From Chara braunii (Eukaryota > Streptophyta > Charophyceae > Charales > Characeae): DNA of 30,324 nt. Position numbers and translations under genes: made by a program. How positions within the stretch are numbered: the stretch's first letter is position 1; each line of letters starts with the position of its first letter. A model generated the notes under the pieces. It was not told where the DNA came from, did not search any database, and saw only the letters and a list, made by a program, of their open reading frames with translations. Shown piece after piece: positions 20,880-29,075 of the stretch. The stretch is taken from positions 539,790-570,113 of the forward strand of contig BFEA01000500.1 in assembly GCA_003427395.1 (NCBI GenBank), written 5' to 3'.

Positions 20880-22210
20880 CCTGTTACTTCTGTTGAGCCA
20901 GCGTCAAGGCTCGAGGCTAATCGGCCCTGCCACAGTCTTCGACACTCGTACCGTTTGATCCTGTCCCGATCACTCCGTGGAGGTGGTGAAGTTGTAACCT
21001 CCCTCAGACCTTATCTTCTCAGAGTTTTGCCCGTTCTCCTGACAGGCTATCCTTATTCCTCCGATCAGGTATCCTCATTCCATGGAGCGACAGGTAGATC
21101 GTTGAAGGAAATTGGATCCCACGACTTTTGTTGTTAAGCATTTATCCACGTCTGTCGCTGGGCAACCAAACTCTTGTGGATGGACCTGCCACCGGCGAAT
21201 AGCTGAGTGATTCCGACGAACCCAGCGGTCGTTCGGATACACTCAGACTGTGGATCAGGACACAGGTGGGCTACCTAAGTGGGACTAAGTAACGCGCAAT
21301 CTAGGACCAGTTCCAGATCATGTGAACTTCCATCGTCTGCCCTAGCTGTCCCCAAGGTTGATTACGGTTAGATCTGGATTAATCCGACTACGATTGCGAG
21401 TAGCGAGTGAAGTAGGGCACCCACTAGGGTCCCTAGAGAGAGTCGGTGTGTGCACCAACTGTGAGAGTTTGTGGCACTGTAAGAGTGCCGTGACGACCTC
21501 ATGTCGAGCAGAGGTGCCCAATTCCCACTTCGCTGGAATGCTTCTTTACCTCGCATCTCCTCTTCCCACTTCTATTCTACCTCTAGCTATGGAGGCAGGA
21601 TCACCTTCGCCCTGTTCTGATGCTCTAGGACCCACGCTTCACGAGACGCCTACAGCCTCTACTTCAAACCTCTGGTTGAATTTTACTGTAACCGGTTACC
21701 TACGTGGTACTTACCCACCTGCCTTCTCCCTCGGGGAGGGTGATGAGAGGTTATGCATTGGTTCGCTCCTATTCTCCACTTCCAAGGTCTGCCGAGATAA
21801 TTCCTCCTGTGTGTAACTCCCTCCAGGACAATGACGACATAAAGGCGGTAGTTGCTAAGCTCCCTCTCCGGCACTTGTCTCCCTGCCACTATTCCCGCTT
21901 GAATTTGATTCACCCTGCTGTCTTGCTTGAAGTTGTCCGCCAGATCTTCGCTTGGTGAAGAAGACGGTACGTTACAATTCGAATATCCAAATGTCACTCA
22001 TCCCTGTCGACTGGAAAGATAGTTACTGTGTGCGTGAAGGATGCTCCGTATCCGCGGTGACTTCTCAGCACAAACATTTTTACCGGGATGAAAAATTAGT
22101 TTACTGTGTATGCTACCATGGTAAATTGGCTATGGTATACGGTAGTTATCATGTGCGTGAGATGTCTCGTACCAGCGGTGATTGCTCGGATATTGGAATT
22201 TTAACGTGGA
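20880..22210. other. Region beyond the LINE-B 5' end, no gene recognised
   Basis: Several + strand open frames exist, the longest being 152 aa (21358-21816) and 97 aa (21952-22245), but none shows a recognisable domain. The sequence is not simple repeat. A pair of 18-bp segments, TAGTTACTGTGTGCGTGA at about 22020 and TAGTTATCATGTGCGTGA at about 22143, agree at 15 positions and hint at an old ~123-bp duplication. It may contain the LINE-B 5' UTR near 20880-21130. Confidence 0.45.
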
Positions 22211-22214
22211 GAGT

Positions 22215-22374
22215 GGTAATTAACCGAGCTTCCAGGCTATGTTAAAAACCCGATTCTTGCTGCGCCTAGGACTGTTCGAGCGGAGCTCCGCTGAGGTAAT
22301 TAACCGAGCTTCCAGGCTATGTTAAAAACCCTATTCTAGCTGCGCCTAGGACTGTTCGAGCGGAGCTCCGCTGA
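22215..22374. repeat. 80-bp tandem duplication with a 14-bp palindrome per unit
   Basis: Units 22215-22294 and 22295-22374 differ at two positions. Each ends with the perfect palindrome AGCGGAGCTCCGCT (22279-22292 and 22359-22372). The near-identity indicates a recent duplication. Confidence 0.95.
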
Positions 22375-22441
22375 GGTTGAGCCTCCTCCCTCGTCATGGG
22401 GAGTGTGGTTGCTCGCTTCCGTTCTCCGTCTCGACGGCGGA

Positions 22442-22587
22442 GGGGACAGTCGAACAGCGCCTCTCGTCGAGGTGAGAGGGCGACATCGGTTGCCGGAGTG
22501 TTACGCTACTCCGCCTGTCGCCGAGCGACGCCGGGGACGGTCGAACAGCGCCTCTTGCCGAGGTGAGAGGGCGACGCCGGTTGCCGG
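22442..22587. repeat. 55-bp GC-rich repeat, two copies 91 bp apart
   Basis: The segment starting GGGGAC(A/G)GTCGAACAGCG at 22442 recurs at 22533, each ~55 bp and ending in GGTTGCCGG. Each unit can fold on itself, with GTCG pairing with CGAC and CCTCTC pairing with GAGAGG. Confidence 0.88.
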
Positions 22588-22686
22588 TACGCTCCCCATT
22601 CAATGCTTCTTTTTTTTTTTTTTTCGGATATTTTGTGAGGTCCCGACCTATTTTTTTCCATTTATCCCTTCATTTCCTAGCGTGGA

Positions 22687-22746
22687 CCAAAAATTGAAGT
22701 CAAAACAAGTTGATTTTTTTTTTTGGCCATTATAAAATCAGTCCAT
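22687..22746. repeat. Dispersed repeat, copy 1 (others at 26434-26500 and 26671-26725)
   Basis: AAAATTGAAGTCAAAACAAG, a T-run, then CCATTATAAAATCAGTCCAT at 22687-22746 matches AAAAGTTGAAGTCAAAACAC, a T-run, then CAATTACAAAATCAGTCAAT at 26438-26500. A shorter match starts at 26671. The element name is unknown. Confidence 0.7.
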
Positions 22747-22902
22747 AGAACGGCCTTTTGAGCAGATAAGCGACGCAATTCTCCCCTACCACTACCTTTG
22801 TGAGCCTTGGGAAAAACGGGAATGTGCATCACACTGCATTTTTAGGGTGTTCCGGCGAGGCTCGGGAGAAAAGAAGTGTTTGGGCGTTGTGTGCCCATTT
22901 GC

Positions 22903-22903
22903 C

Positions 22904-22935
<32 letters not shown>

Positions 22936-22949
22936 AGAGAGAGAGAGAA
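22903..22949. repeat. Poly(A) plus (GA)n tract
   Basis: A run of about 29 A's passes into GA repeats. It marks a homopolymer of the type seen at retroposon ends, but no flanking duplication was found. Confidence 0.85.
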
Positions 22950-23181
22950 GCAACTGTGTACAGACCAATGAAGTCGGGGAACGTTGAGAACAAGGTGTGC
23001 TCACATCAGAACTTCCAGATATGTATGTAACCACAATTGTTTTTCTTCTGTCTTTTTTTTTGGTCCTCTTTTCTTTGTGGTGCCCTGCCAGAGAGGCAGG
23101 GCACTTTCCACGGATTGCTGACAACTCACGCACGGAGGGCATTGAGTCACACACACTCCTGATTCCCCACTGAGGGCACAC

Positions 23182-23385
23182 TATGACACACTCCAGATTC
23201 TGTATCTGGCTGCAATCACGTCCATAGGGTGATTGCTTTTTTCCTTTCCCTTCTTCAATTTTAGAAAGAAACTGCCCTGATGCCCGCGCCTCTGTAACGC
23301 CCTCACAGATGGGCATACTCTCACACATACTAGAGATTCTGTATCCAAACGCAATCATGTCCGTAGCGTGGTTGCTTTCCTTTTC
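23182..23385. repeat. Degenerate ~134-bp direct repeat
   Basis: AGATTCTGTAT...GCAATCA(C/T)GTCC(A/G)TAG.GTG(A/G)TTGCTTT occurs at about 23195-23245 and again at about 23330-23378. Both are followed by C/T-rich sequence, and both are preceded by GGGCA and CACAC(A/T) stretches. Confidence 0.7.
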
Positions 23386-23520
23386 ATGTTTCTCCTACTT
23401 CACATTCATAGTGAATGTCCTGAGGAAGCCGGAGTTTCTTTTTTTTTTGCAAAAAAATGCGAAGGAACTCAGGCTCGGCAAAAGTCGGTGCCCAGTGAAA
23501 TCCCGCATCGGCAAAAACAA

Positions 23521-23539
23521 GGGGGGGGGGGGGGGGGGG
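23521..23539. repeat. Poly(G)19 tract
   Basis: Nineteen consecutive G's follow an A-rich stretch. Poly(G) of this length is rare and error-prone in sequencing, so the exact length is uncertain. Confidence 0.9.
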
Positions 23540-23759
23540 TGATCACCATCCCATATCCATCATTCAAGTCGACGACGCCCGGGCATTTTGTTTATCAATT
23601 CATTTTCTTTTTCTTCCGTTTATCCCTTCATTTTCTAGCACAGCTACTATCCCGACACCCGGACAGGGATCCGGACTGTCCGGGGTCCGTTGTCCAGTCC
23701 AGGTTTCCAGAGGAACGTGGTCCAGATGTTTGGAAAAGGGGGGGTAGGCCAATTTTCTT

Positions 23760-24025
23760 TTGGGGCGGCCCAGGTCTTTTTCTTAAATTCTGGGCCGCCG
23801 TGGAAAGTACTAGGTGATTTTTCAAGTGTCATGCACGGCATCCAGACAGGGCACGACAGAGGCCCTAAGTCTTATTTTCCGGCCCGTAATTTTTTTTTGG
23901 GCGGCCCGGGTCCTTTTCTTCCATTCTGGGCCGCCGTGGAAAGTACTAGGTGGATTTTCAGATGACATGCACGGCATCCAGACAGGGCACGACGGAGGCC
24001 CTAAGTCTTATTTTCTTTTTCCTTT
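23760..24025. repeat. 136-bp tandem duplication with a hairpin, plus a partial third copy near 24240
   Basis: Landmarks TGGGCCGCCGTGGAAAGTAC (23791, 23927) and ATGCACGGCATCCAGACAGG (23831, 23967) are exactly 136 bp apart. In copy 1, GGCGGCCCAG (23764-23773) and CTGGGCCGCC (23790-23799) form perfect 10-bp arms; in copy 2 the left arm has a mismatch. The end of the unit (GGGCACGACGGAGGCCCTAA and following) appears a third time at about 24240. Confidence 0.93.
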
Positions 24026-24637
24026 TCTTTTTTTTCCGTGTTTCAAGACGGGCAGGATAGAGGAATTTCGCCAGCATCCCGAACACGCAGGAACCCGAAC
24101 GGGCCCGCCGAAAGAGGCGCGTACTCAAGGTCATCGACTGCCATGACGGCCACCCGTGGGGGGTTTCAATCGCTCCCCACCGCAATGCCAGTCACAGCAG
24201 CCCATGCTGGCAGGAAAAATTTGCGTGTCATCCTTGCGCAGGGCACGACGGAGGCCCTAAGTCTTATTTTCCGGCCCATATCTTTTTGGTGTGTTGTCGT
24301 CGGCATAAGGCCCATATCTTTTCCCTATTTTGTAATTTGCAGAAAGCTGTTACTGTGCAGTATCAGGCGCGCCCATATCTTCCCAGAATCACCTAGTACA
24401 TTCCCCTCCAAAACAAAGAACTTCTAATTAAAAAAAAAACGAAAAACGAAGATCCCCCCAAAAAAAGAAAAACAGCACCCGTCAGATCGGGCGCCTGCGA
24501 GGGGGCTTTGGGCCTGGCTCGACTACTCACCAGATGTGCAAATCAAAGTCAAAATCATTCAGTTGTTTGTTTGATTCTATACTATTTTAATTCTTCGATG
24601 ATTTGATCTTTCAGATACTCAATGAAAAAATAAAGAA

Positions 24638-24685
24638 TGAGAATGAATCTTCCGCTAGAACATGGAAAGATTCACACCCATACCT
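24638..24685. repeat. Dispersed repeat, copy 2 (see 12571-12618)
   Basis: Matches 12571-12618 on the same strand, including ATGAGAATGAATC and TAGAACA.GG.AAGAT.CAC. Confidence 0.7.
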
Positions 24686-24895
24686 TTTGTCATTCGCATG
24701 TGGTGAGTATGCCCACCCTCCAAGGGAAACCCAAATCTCTTTTTTTTTATTGTTTTGGCCAAGGGCTTGACTGTGTCCTTTGAATGTGCACATACCTTTG
24801 TAGGACTGGACACTTCGTTTTTTTATTTTTTTTATTTTTTTTTCCCTTTTTTCGTTTTTTTCCAAAAAACAGCCAAGCGGAAGCTTGGGGTGCTG

Positions 24896-24947
24896 GTAAG
24901 AGCAGACACCGAAATAAGGAGCAACTAATGGATTCCTTACTTTTCCC

Positions 24948-24978
<31 letters not shown>

Positions 24979-25012
24979 AAAAAAAAGAGAGAAAAAGTAA
25001 GAGCAGACACCG
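24896..25012 (+). mobile_element. ~85-bp A-rich retroposon-like insertion with 16-bp target-site duplications
   Basis: GTAAGAGCAGACACCG is present at 24896-24911 and again, perfectly, at 24997-25012. The 85 bp between consist of ~36 bp of ordinary sequence, a poly(A) run, an (AT)n run, more A's and a short GA stretch. This layout (duplication, truncated body, A-rich tail, duplication) is typical of a LINE-mobilised insertion on the + strand. Confidence 0.65.
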
Positions 25013-25085
25013 CTACCACCGCCGGGGAGGCTCCATCTATTGGTGGGGAGCAGCACCTGCTGGAAATAGGGTGACTGGACACTTT

Positions 25086-25545
25086 GTACATTAGAGCCAA
25101 AGACGAACAAGAAATTAATATGCCATTTTCAGATAGGGGGACAACTGTCCCGAATTCCCTCTGCCTGCCACTTGGCAGGATCCATGAGTGCTCTTTTCTT
25201 CCTTTTTCAGTTTTTCTTTTTTTTTTGTCTTTTTCTTTTTTTTTTATATTTTGGAGAAAATTTGGACTACTTCTCGATTTATGTGTGTCATCCTTGCGGA
25301 GGGGCCATGCTACAGGTGCCCGTACATTCGAGCCAAAGACAAACAAGAATTGAACATACCGTTTTCAGATAGGGGGACCAACCGTCCCGAGTATCCCTCT
25401 GCCCGCCACTTGGCAGGTTCCATGAGTGCTCTTTTCTTCCTTTTTCAGTTTTTCTTTTTTTGTTTGGAGAAAATTTGGACTATTTATCGATTTATGTGTG
25501 CCATCCTTGTCGAAGGGCCATACTATAGGTGCCCCTTTTTAAACA
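25086..25545. repeat. ~237-bp tandem duplication, two copies
   Basis: Copy 1 starts at 25086 (GTACATTAGAGCCAAAGAC) and copy 2 at 25322. Shared landmarks include TTTTCAGATAGGGGGAC, CCACTTGGCAGG, TCCATGAGTGCTCTTTTC, GGAGAAAATTTGGACTA and ATCGATTTATGTGTG-like sequence. Each copy holds a CCTGCCA/TGGCAGG-type inverted repeat, and a T-rich middle of different length explains the small offset change (236-238). Confidence 0.93.
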
Positions 25546-25723
25546 TGGCCATTGGCAAAAAGCCAACGGCATACCAACGGGGCCGGCCCACTTTGGTACA
25601 CCCATGAACTGTTGAAATACAGACATAAGTTCGAATCCAGCCTCAATCAGATGACCAGAATAAAAATAATTCTGAATCACCTGGGGCCAATCAGTCTGCC
25701 AATCAGTCTACAAGCATTTAAGA

Positions 25724-26175
25724 CTCGTGGCCTGGCTCAGTTAGTCAGGCGCGCAAGTGGCATTCAGGCGGTCTTGGGTTCAAAACCCCCATTGGCCTCA
25801 TGTACCTTCCTGGGCAAGCTTGGCGTCAGGCGCGCAAGTGGCATTCAGGCGGCCTTGGGTTCAAAACCCCCATTGGCCTCATGTACCTTCCTGGGCAAGC
25901 TTGGCACCCGCCACCTAGAGATAAGCAGTTGGTCCCCCTGACTGGCATTGAGCGGAGACTGCTGATGCTCATAGGGAGAGGGGAGAGGAGTGGAGTCACA
26001 GTGACTGGCCCATCGAAGAAGCTCGGTCCTGATGCTACCGGCTGACCCCATGCCCTGTATCGCCCACCTGCTGGTGGGTGCAGCTCCCGCATGTTCCCTC
26101 GTTGGAGACTTCAGCACGGATGTGGCTACTACGGGGTTCCCCGTAAAACTATAATGACAATAATAAAGGCCTGAA
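25724..26175 (+). mobile_element. tRNA-derived SINE-like element with an internal 81-bp duplication
   Basis: The head has a polymerase III A-box-like TGGCTCAGTTAGTCAGG (about 25735) and a B-box-like GGGTTCAAAACCC (about 25776). An 81-bp unit containing the B box, but not the A box, is tandemly duplicated (25744-25824, 25825-25905; one clear difference in GTCTTGGG/GCCTTGGG). The non-tRNA body continues through GCACCCGCCACC and ends near 26150-26165 with an ATAATGACAATAATAAA tail. A strict cloverleaf does not fold (the T stem is short), so it is not a functional tRNA gene. Target-site duplications were not found. Confidence 0.65.
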
Positions 26176-26235
26176 AGGCCGTCCTGTCCAGATTCTACAG
26201 GTAATTGAATTGGTTCCCAACAGACAGTCATCCGG

Positions 26236-26377
26236 ACAGGGGTTTCGACCCAGTCCGCATATTCCGGAGTATTCCGGAACATTCCGGTTTTCCGGAAATC
26301 CGCATGACAGGGGTTTCGAACCAGTCGGGATATTCCGGAATATTCCGGAATATTCCGGTTTTCTGGAAATCCAGATG
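26236..26377. repeat. 71-bp tandem duplication rich in ATTCCGGAAT
   Basis: ACAGGGGTTTCGA at 26236 and 26307, and the ATTCCGGTTTTC(C/T)GGAAATC ends, are 71 bp apart. The second copy plus its right flank is duplicated once more at a 240-bp offset (26570-26720). Confidence 0.9.
26261..26370. promoter_or_regulatory. Heat-shock-element-like arrays (two clusters)
   Basis: Cluster 26331-26370 contains five consecutive perfectly spaced alternating pentamers of the type nTTCn/nGAAn, followed by TTCTGGAA. Cluster 26261-26300 has the same layout with one imperfect pentamer. Three inverted pentamers is the minimal consensus site for heat-shock transcription factor. No transcription start is identified, so regulatory function is unproven. 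Confidence 0.5.
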
Positions 26378-26720
26378 GGGCCAGGGAGTCCAGAGTCCGG
26401 CGTCCGGTCCAGTGTAGCTATGTTTTCTAGAGATGACAAAAAGTTGAAGTCAAAACACTTTTTTTTTTTTTTTTTTTTTGCAATTACAAAATCAGTCAAT
26501 CGATTTAAAAAAAAAAAAAGAAAAAAAAAAGAGGCACGTAGTACGCGACGACAACGTTATGAGAAGAGGATATTCCGTATTATTCCAGAATATTCCAGTT
26601 TTCTGGAAATCCAGATGGGGCCAGGGAGTCCGGAGTCCGACGTCCAGTCCGGCGTAGCTATGTTTTCTCGAGATGACAAAAAGTTGAAAGTCAAAACAGA
26701 TTCCCTTTTTTTTATTTTGC
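26331..26720. repeat. 240-bp-offset duplication of the HSE-containing unit
   Basis: TCTGGAAATCCAGATGGGG and GTAGCTATGTTTTCT occur at the same relative places around 26371 and 26611, exactly 240 bp apart. The third HSE-like cluster (26571-26610) is more diverged than the other two. Confidence 0.9.
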
Positions 26721-26726
26721 AAGAAT

Positions 26727-26812
26727 GGCCTGGTGTCCAAGTGGTTAGGACACCGGCTGGAAGTGCGCATTGTGGTATGAGGGTGTGGGTTCAAAACTCC
26801 GCAGCCTCGCGC
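26727..26812 (+). mobile_element. Second tRNA-like SINE head
   Basis: TGGTGTCCAAGTGGTTAGGA resembles an A box of Leu/Ser-type tRNAs, and GGGTTCAAAACTCC about 55 bp later resembles a B box. The spacing fits a long-variable-arm tRNA, but the acceptor and T stems are weak. It begins GGCCTGG like the element at 25724. It may be an independent SINE or a decayed tRNA copy. Confidence 0.5.
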
Positions 26813-26947
26813 ACTCCGCCGAACGGTGCTCTCATAGTACCCAGCCATTCGCACCCCACCCTTGGGACGACGCATTGGTAAGTTTATACAGACACTGCCT
26901 GCGCACCGCCCAAGGGACTGGTCCATGTTGTTAGTATGCTGGGAGCT

Positions 26948-27240
26948 GGCTTTGGGGGAGGACTGTTTGAGTGGTCGGCCTTTGGGGTGGTCCAATGACT
27001 ACGGGGGTTACTCCACAGATGAGGGGTGTTCAAGGGGTCTGATCTCCGACCCGATGATCGGGTCTGCACTTAGGTTTAGGGAGTCTCACCGCGGGCTTTG
27101 GGGGAGGGTCGTCTGTCCTGAATGATCAGAGCCATTGGATAGTCCGATGTTTGGGGTTGCGCCCAAGATGAGGGGTACTCGAAGGGTTTAGTCAGGCCTC
27201 CAGTCCGATGATCGGGTCTGCACCAGACATACTGGCCAGT
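26948..27240. repeat. Degenerate ~150-bp tandem duplication, G-rich
   Basis: GGCTTTGGGGGAGG at 26948 and 27094 (146 bp apart), and GATGATCGGGTCTGCAC at 27053 and 27207 (154 bp), mark two copies of a diverged unit. Copy 1 contains the palindrome GACCCGAT-G-ATCGGGTC (27048-27064). Confidence 0.75.
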
Positions 27241-27243
27241 ACG

Positions 27244-27276
27244 GGGTTTAGGTTAGGGATCGGGTTAGGTTAGGGT
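27244..27276. repeat. Short telomere-like stretch
   Basis: GGTTTAGGTTAGGG followed by GGGTTAGGTTAGGG resembles degenerate plant (TTTAGGG) or TTAGGG telomere repeats. It is only ~33 bp, so it is an interstitial fragment at most. Confidence 0.45.
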
Positions 27277-27279
27277 GTC

Positions 27280-28030
27280 AGTCCGCATGAGGGGTGTGAA
27301 CCTCTCCAGGTTCCATGGGGGTTGTGTGGGTTCCTGGGGTGTCTTCAGATGTCTTGGGTACCACCTTGGGTTTCCCGATCTAGAGGTTCACCGATGGTTG
27401 AACCCACACTTGTCCCGCCCTGGTCCAGCCCTGGTCCTGGTCCGATCCCGCCTCTCATGCATCCTATCAGAGTGGTCGTAGCAGGACGGGTCCTACGTAC
27501 TTACGATGCCTGCAGGCGGGCCACCGTTAAAATCTTACGATGCCTGCGCGATGGGCTTCATCCGGGATAGTGCCTGGTCTGTCATACCCACTGGGGAGGT
27601 CACTTAGGGGTACACATCAAGGGGATTCCTCCAGGTAGTAGACTCATCTGGGAAAAGGGTTGGGTGGTTGTCGTACCGTTCATAGAAGTGTGGTTCGCCA
27701 CCAGAGTCTGTGAGGTTGATGCAGGTTGGAAATAGTCCAATCTGCTCCGGGTCGTCTCTGAGTAATCAGGGTGTCCTCTATGGTAGCAGTCAGGGGTCTG
27801 TAGCTAGATCCTTGGTACATTGCGGGTTTGGGAGCCTCGGTCTAGTTAGGCTAGGTCTAGGTAACCAGCTATAGGGGCTCGACTTACGACAAGTTAAAAA
27901 GTAACACAGGTAAAGTGTAGTCTCCATGGTTAGGTGTCCCCGAAAATGTGGATCCTCTAAGTCATCCCCCCACTGGTTGAACATGCAAATCAGACACTTC
28001 CCGAGGCATAGAGCCCAGCCGCTACTACCA
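27280..28030. other. Non-coding stretch, no gene recognised
   Basis: Short frames on both strands show no domain, and no repeats were noted beyond a recurring CTTACGATGCCTGC(A/G) pair near 27500 and 27535. Confidence 0.45.
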
Positions 28031-28034
28031 CATG

Positions 28035-28041
<7 letters not shown>

Positions 28042-28085
<44 letters not shown>

Positions 28086-28105
28086 AAAAAAAAAAAAAAA
28101 AAACG
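28042..28105. repeat. Long poly(A) runs facing a poly(T) run
   Basis: About 40 A's, GGC, then about 18 A's, followed by (CCAA)n near 28137-28155 and about 19 T's at 28157-28175. The A and T runs could pair. Lengths are uncertain in a draft assembly. Confidence 0.85.
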
Positions 28106-28410
28106 TTAAGAAAAGAGGAGCAAACGAAAAAATAAACAACCAACCAACCAACCAAGGTTTTTTTTTTTTTTTTTTAACTGACCAACTAATTAACTAATTA
28201 ACGAATTAATAAATTTACTATACACACAACAGAAGATCCGTTTGGGGGGTGGACAGACACCCCTCTCTCTCTTCCAGAGGCCTATTTTCATTCATATAGG
28301 CCTTTTCATAAAAGTCTTCCCCTGCAGTCTCTTGTCGACCTCTCCTATCCTCCTTCCTCTTCCTATAAAAGCTTCTAAGCACATCTCTCTGCATGCCTCA
28401 GCTGCTTAAA

Positions 28411-28546
28411 ACAAATCAGTGTGGAGTACGTCCAACTTACCTCGCGAGCCCCTGCCTCCTCGACTCCTTCCATGTTGCACAAATCAGTGTGGAGTACCTC
28501 CAACTCACCTCACGAGCCCCTGCCTCCTCGACTACTTTCTGTCCGC
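28411..28546. repeat. 68-bp tandem duplication
   Basis: ACAAATCAGTGTGGAGTAC starts both units, at 28411 and 28479, followed by TCCAACT(T/C)ACCTC(G/A)CGAGCCCC. A handful of substitutions separate the copies. Confidence 0.93.
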
Positions 28547-28805
28547 AACATGGGCAAACAGCCCGGCATTTCATCAACACGCATCCTCCTCTTCCCATGA
28601 CGCTTGTAAACACTCATCTTTGCATGCCTTCGATGTGTGGAACAACTCCGACTCCGAGCGCAGGAGCTCCTTCACACAGTAGGGGTCCCTGCCACTTCAA
28701 CATTCACAAAAGAGGGGGGGGCACTCAACGACATCACATCAAGACATCTTCTGCGTATCCAAGCTTCAAACTTGTCGAGGCCCCCCATCTTCGACTTTGA
28801 AAAGT

Positions 28806-28834
28806 GGGGGCAGGGGAAGGGGGGCGGGAGGGGG
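28806..28834 (+). other. G-quadruplex motif
   Basis: Five G-runs of 3-6 separated by 1-2 nt on the + strand. Confidence 0.75.
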
Positions 28835-29075
28835 AGGAATCCCCTGACACCTGACATCAAAGCACCCTCCTCCCACATGACGCTTCTAAACAGCGACGAT
28901 CTATCTTTGCATGTCAGCTTAGATGTGTGAAACAAATAAAGGGCAGGATGTGCTTCCGTCTCCGAACTGTGAAAGGTGCACACTCCCCAACAACATGAGA
29001 TCAAGAGATCCTCTTCCCACTAGAGGGGATTGTAAAAACTGACCTTGGCATGCCGCCTTCGGCATGTGAAACGAA

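Larger units (their letters stand above)
28356..29075. repeat. Irregularly spaced degenerate repeat, four copies
   Basis: Copies beginning CCTC(T/C)TCCC-like at about 28356, 28588, 28866 and 29010 share a core with GC(T/A)TGTAAA or TTCTAA, then T(T/G)GCATG(C/T)C and (T/C)GAAACAA(T/A)C-like ends. Spacings of 232, 278 and 144 bp suggest repeated expansion and deletion. Confidence 0.6.

Noticed and set aside
25628-25640. GTTCGAATCC as the B box of a further tRNA gene
   Set aside because: No matching A box or cloverleaf could be found upstream.
28364-28371. TATAAAAG as a promoter TATA box
   Set aside because: No coding region or transcript evidence follows within a plausible distance, and the motif lies in a degenerate repeat.
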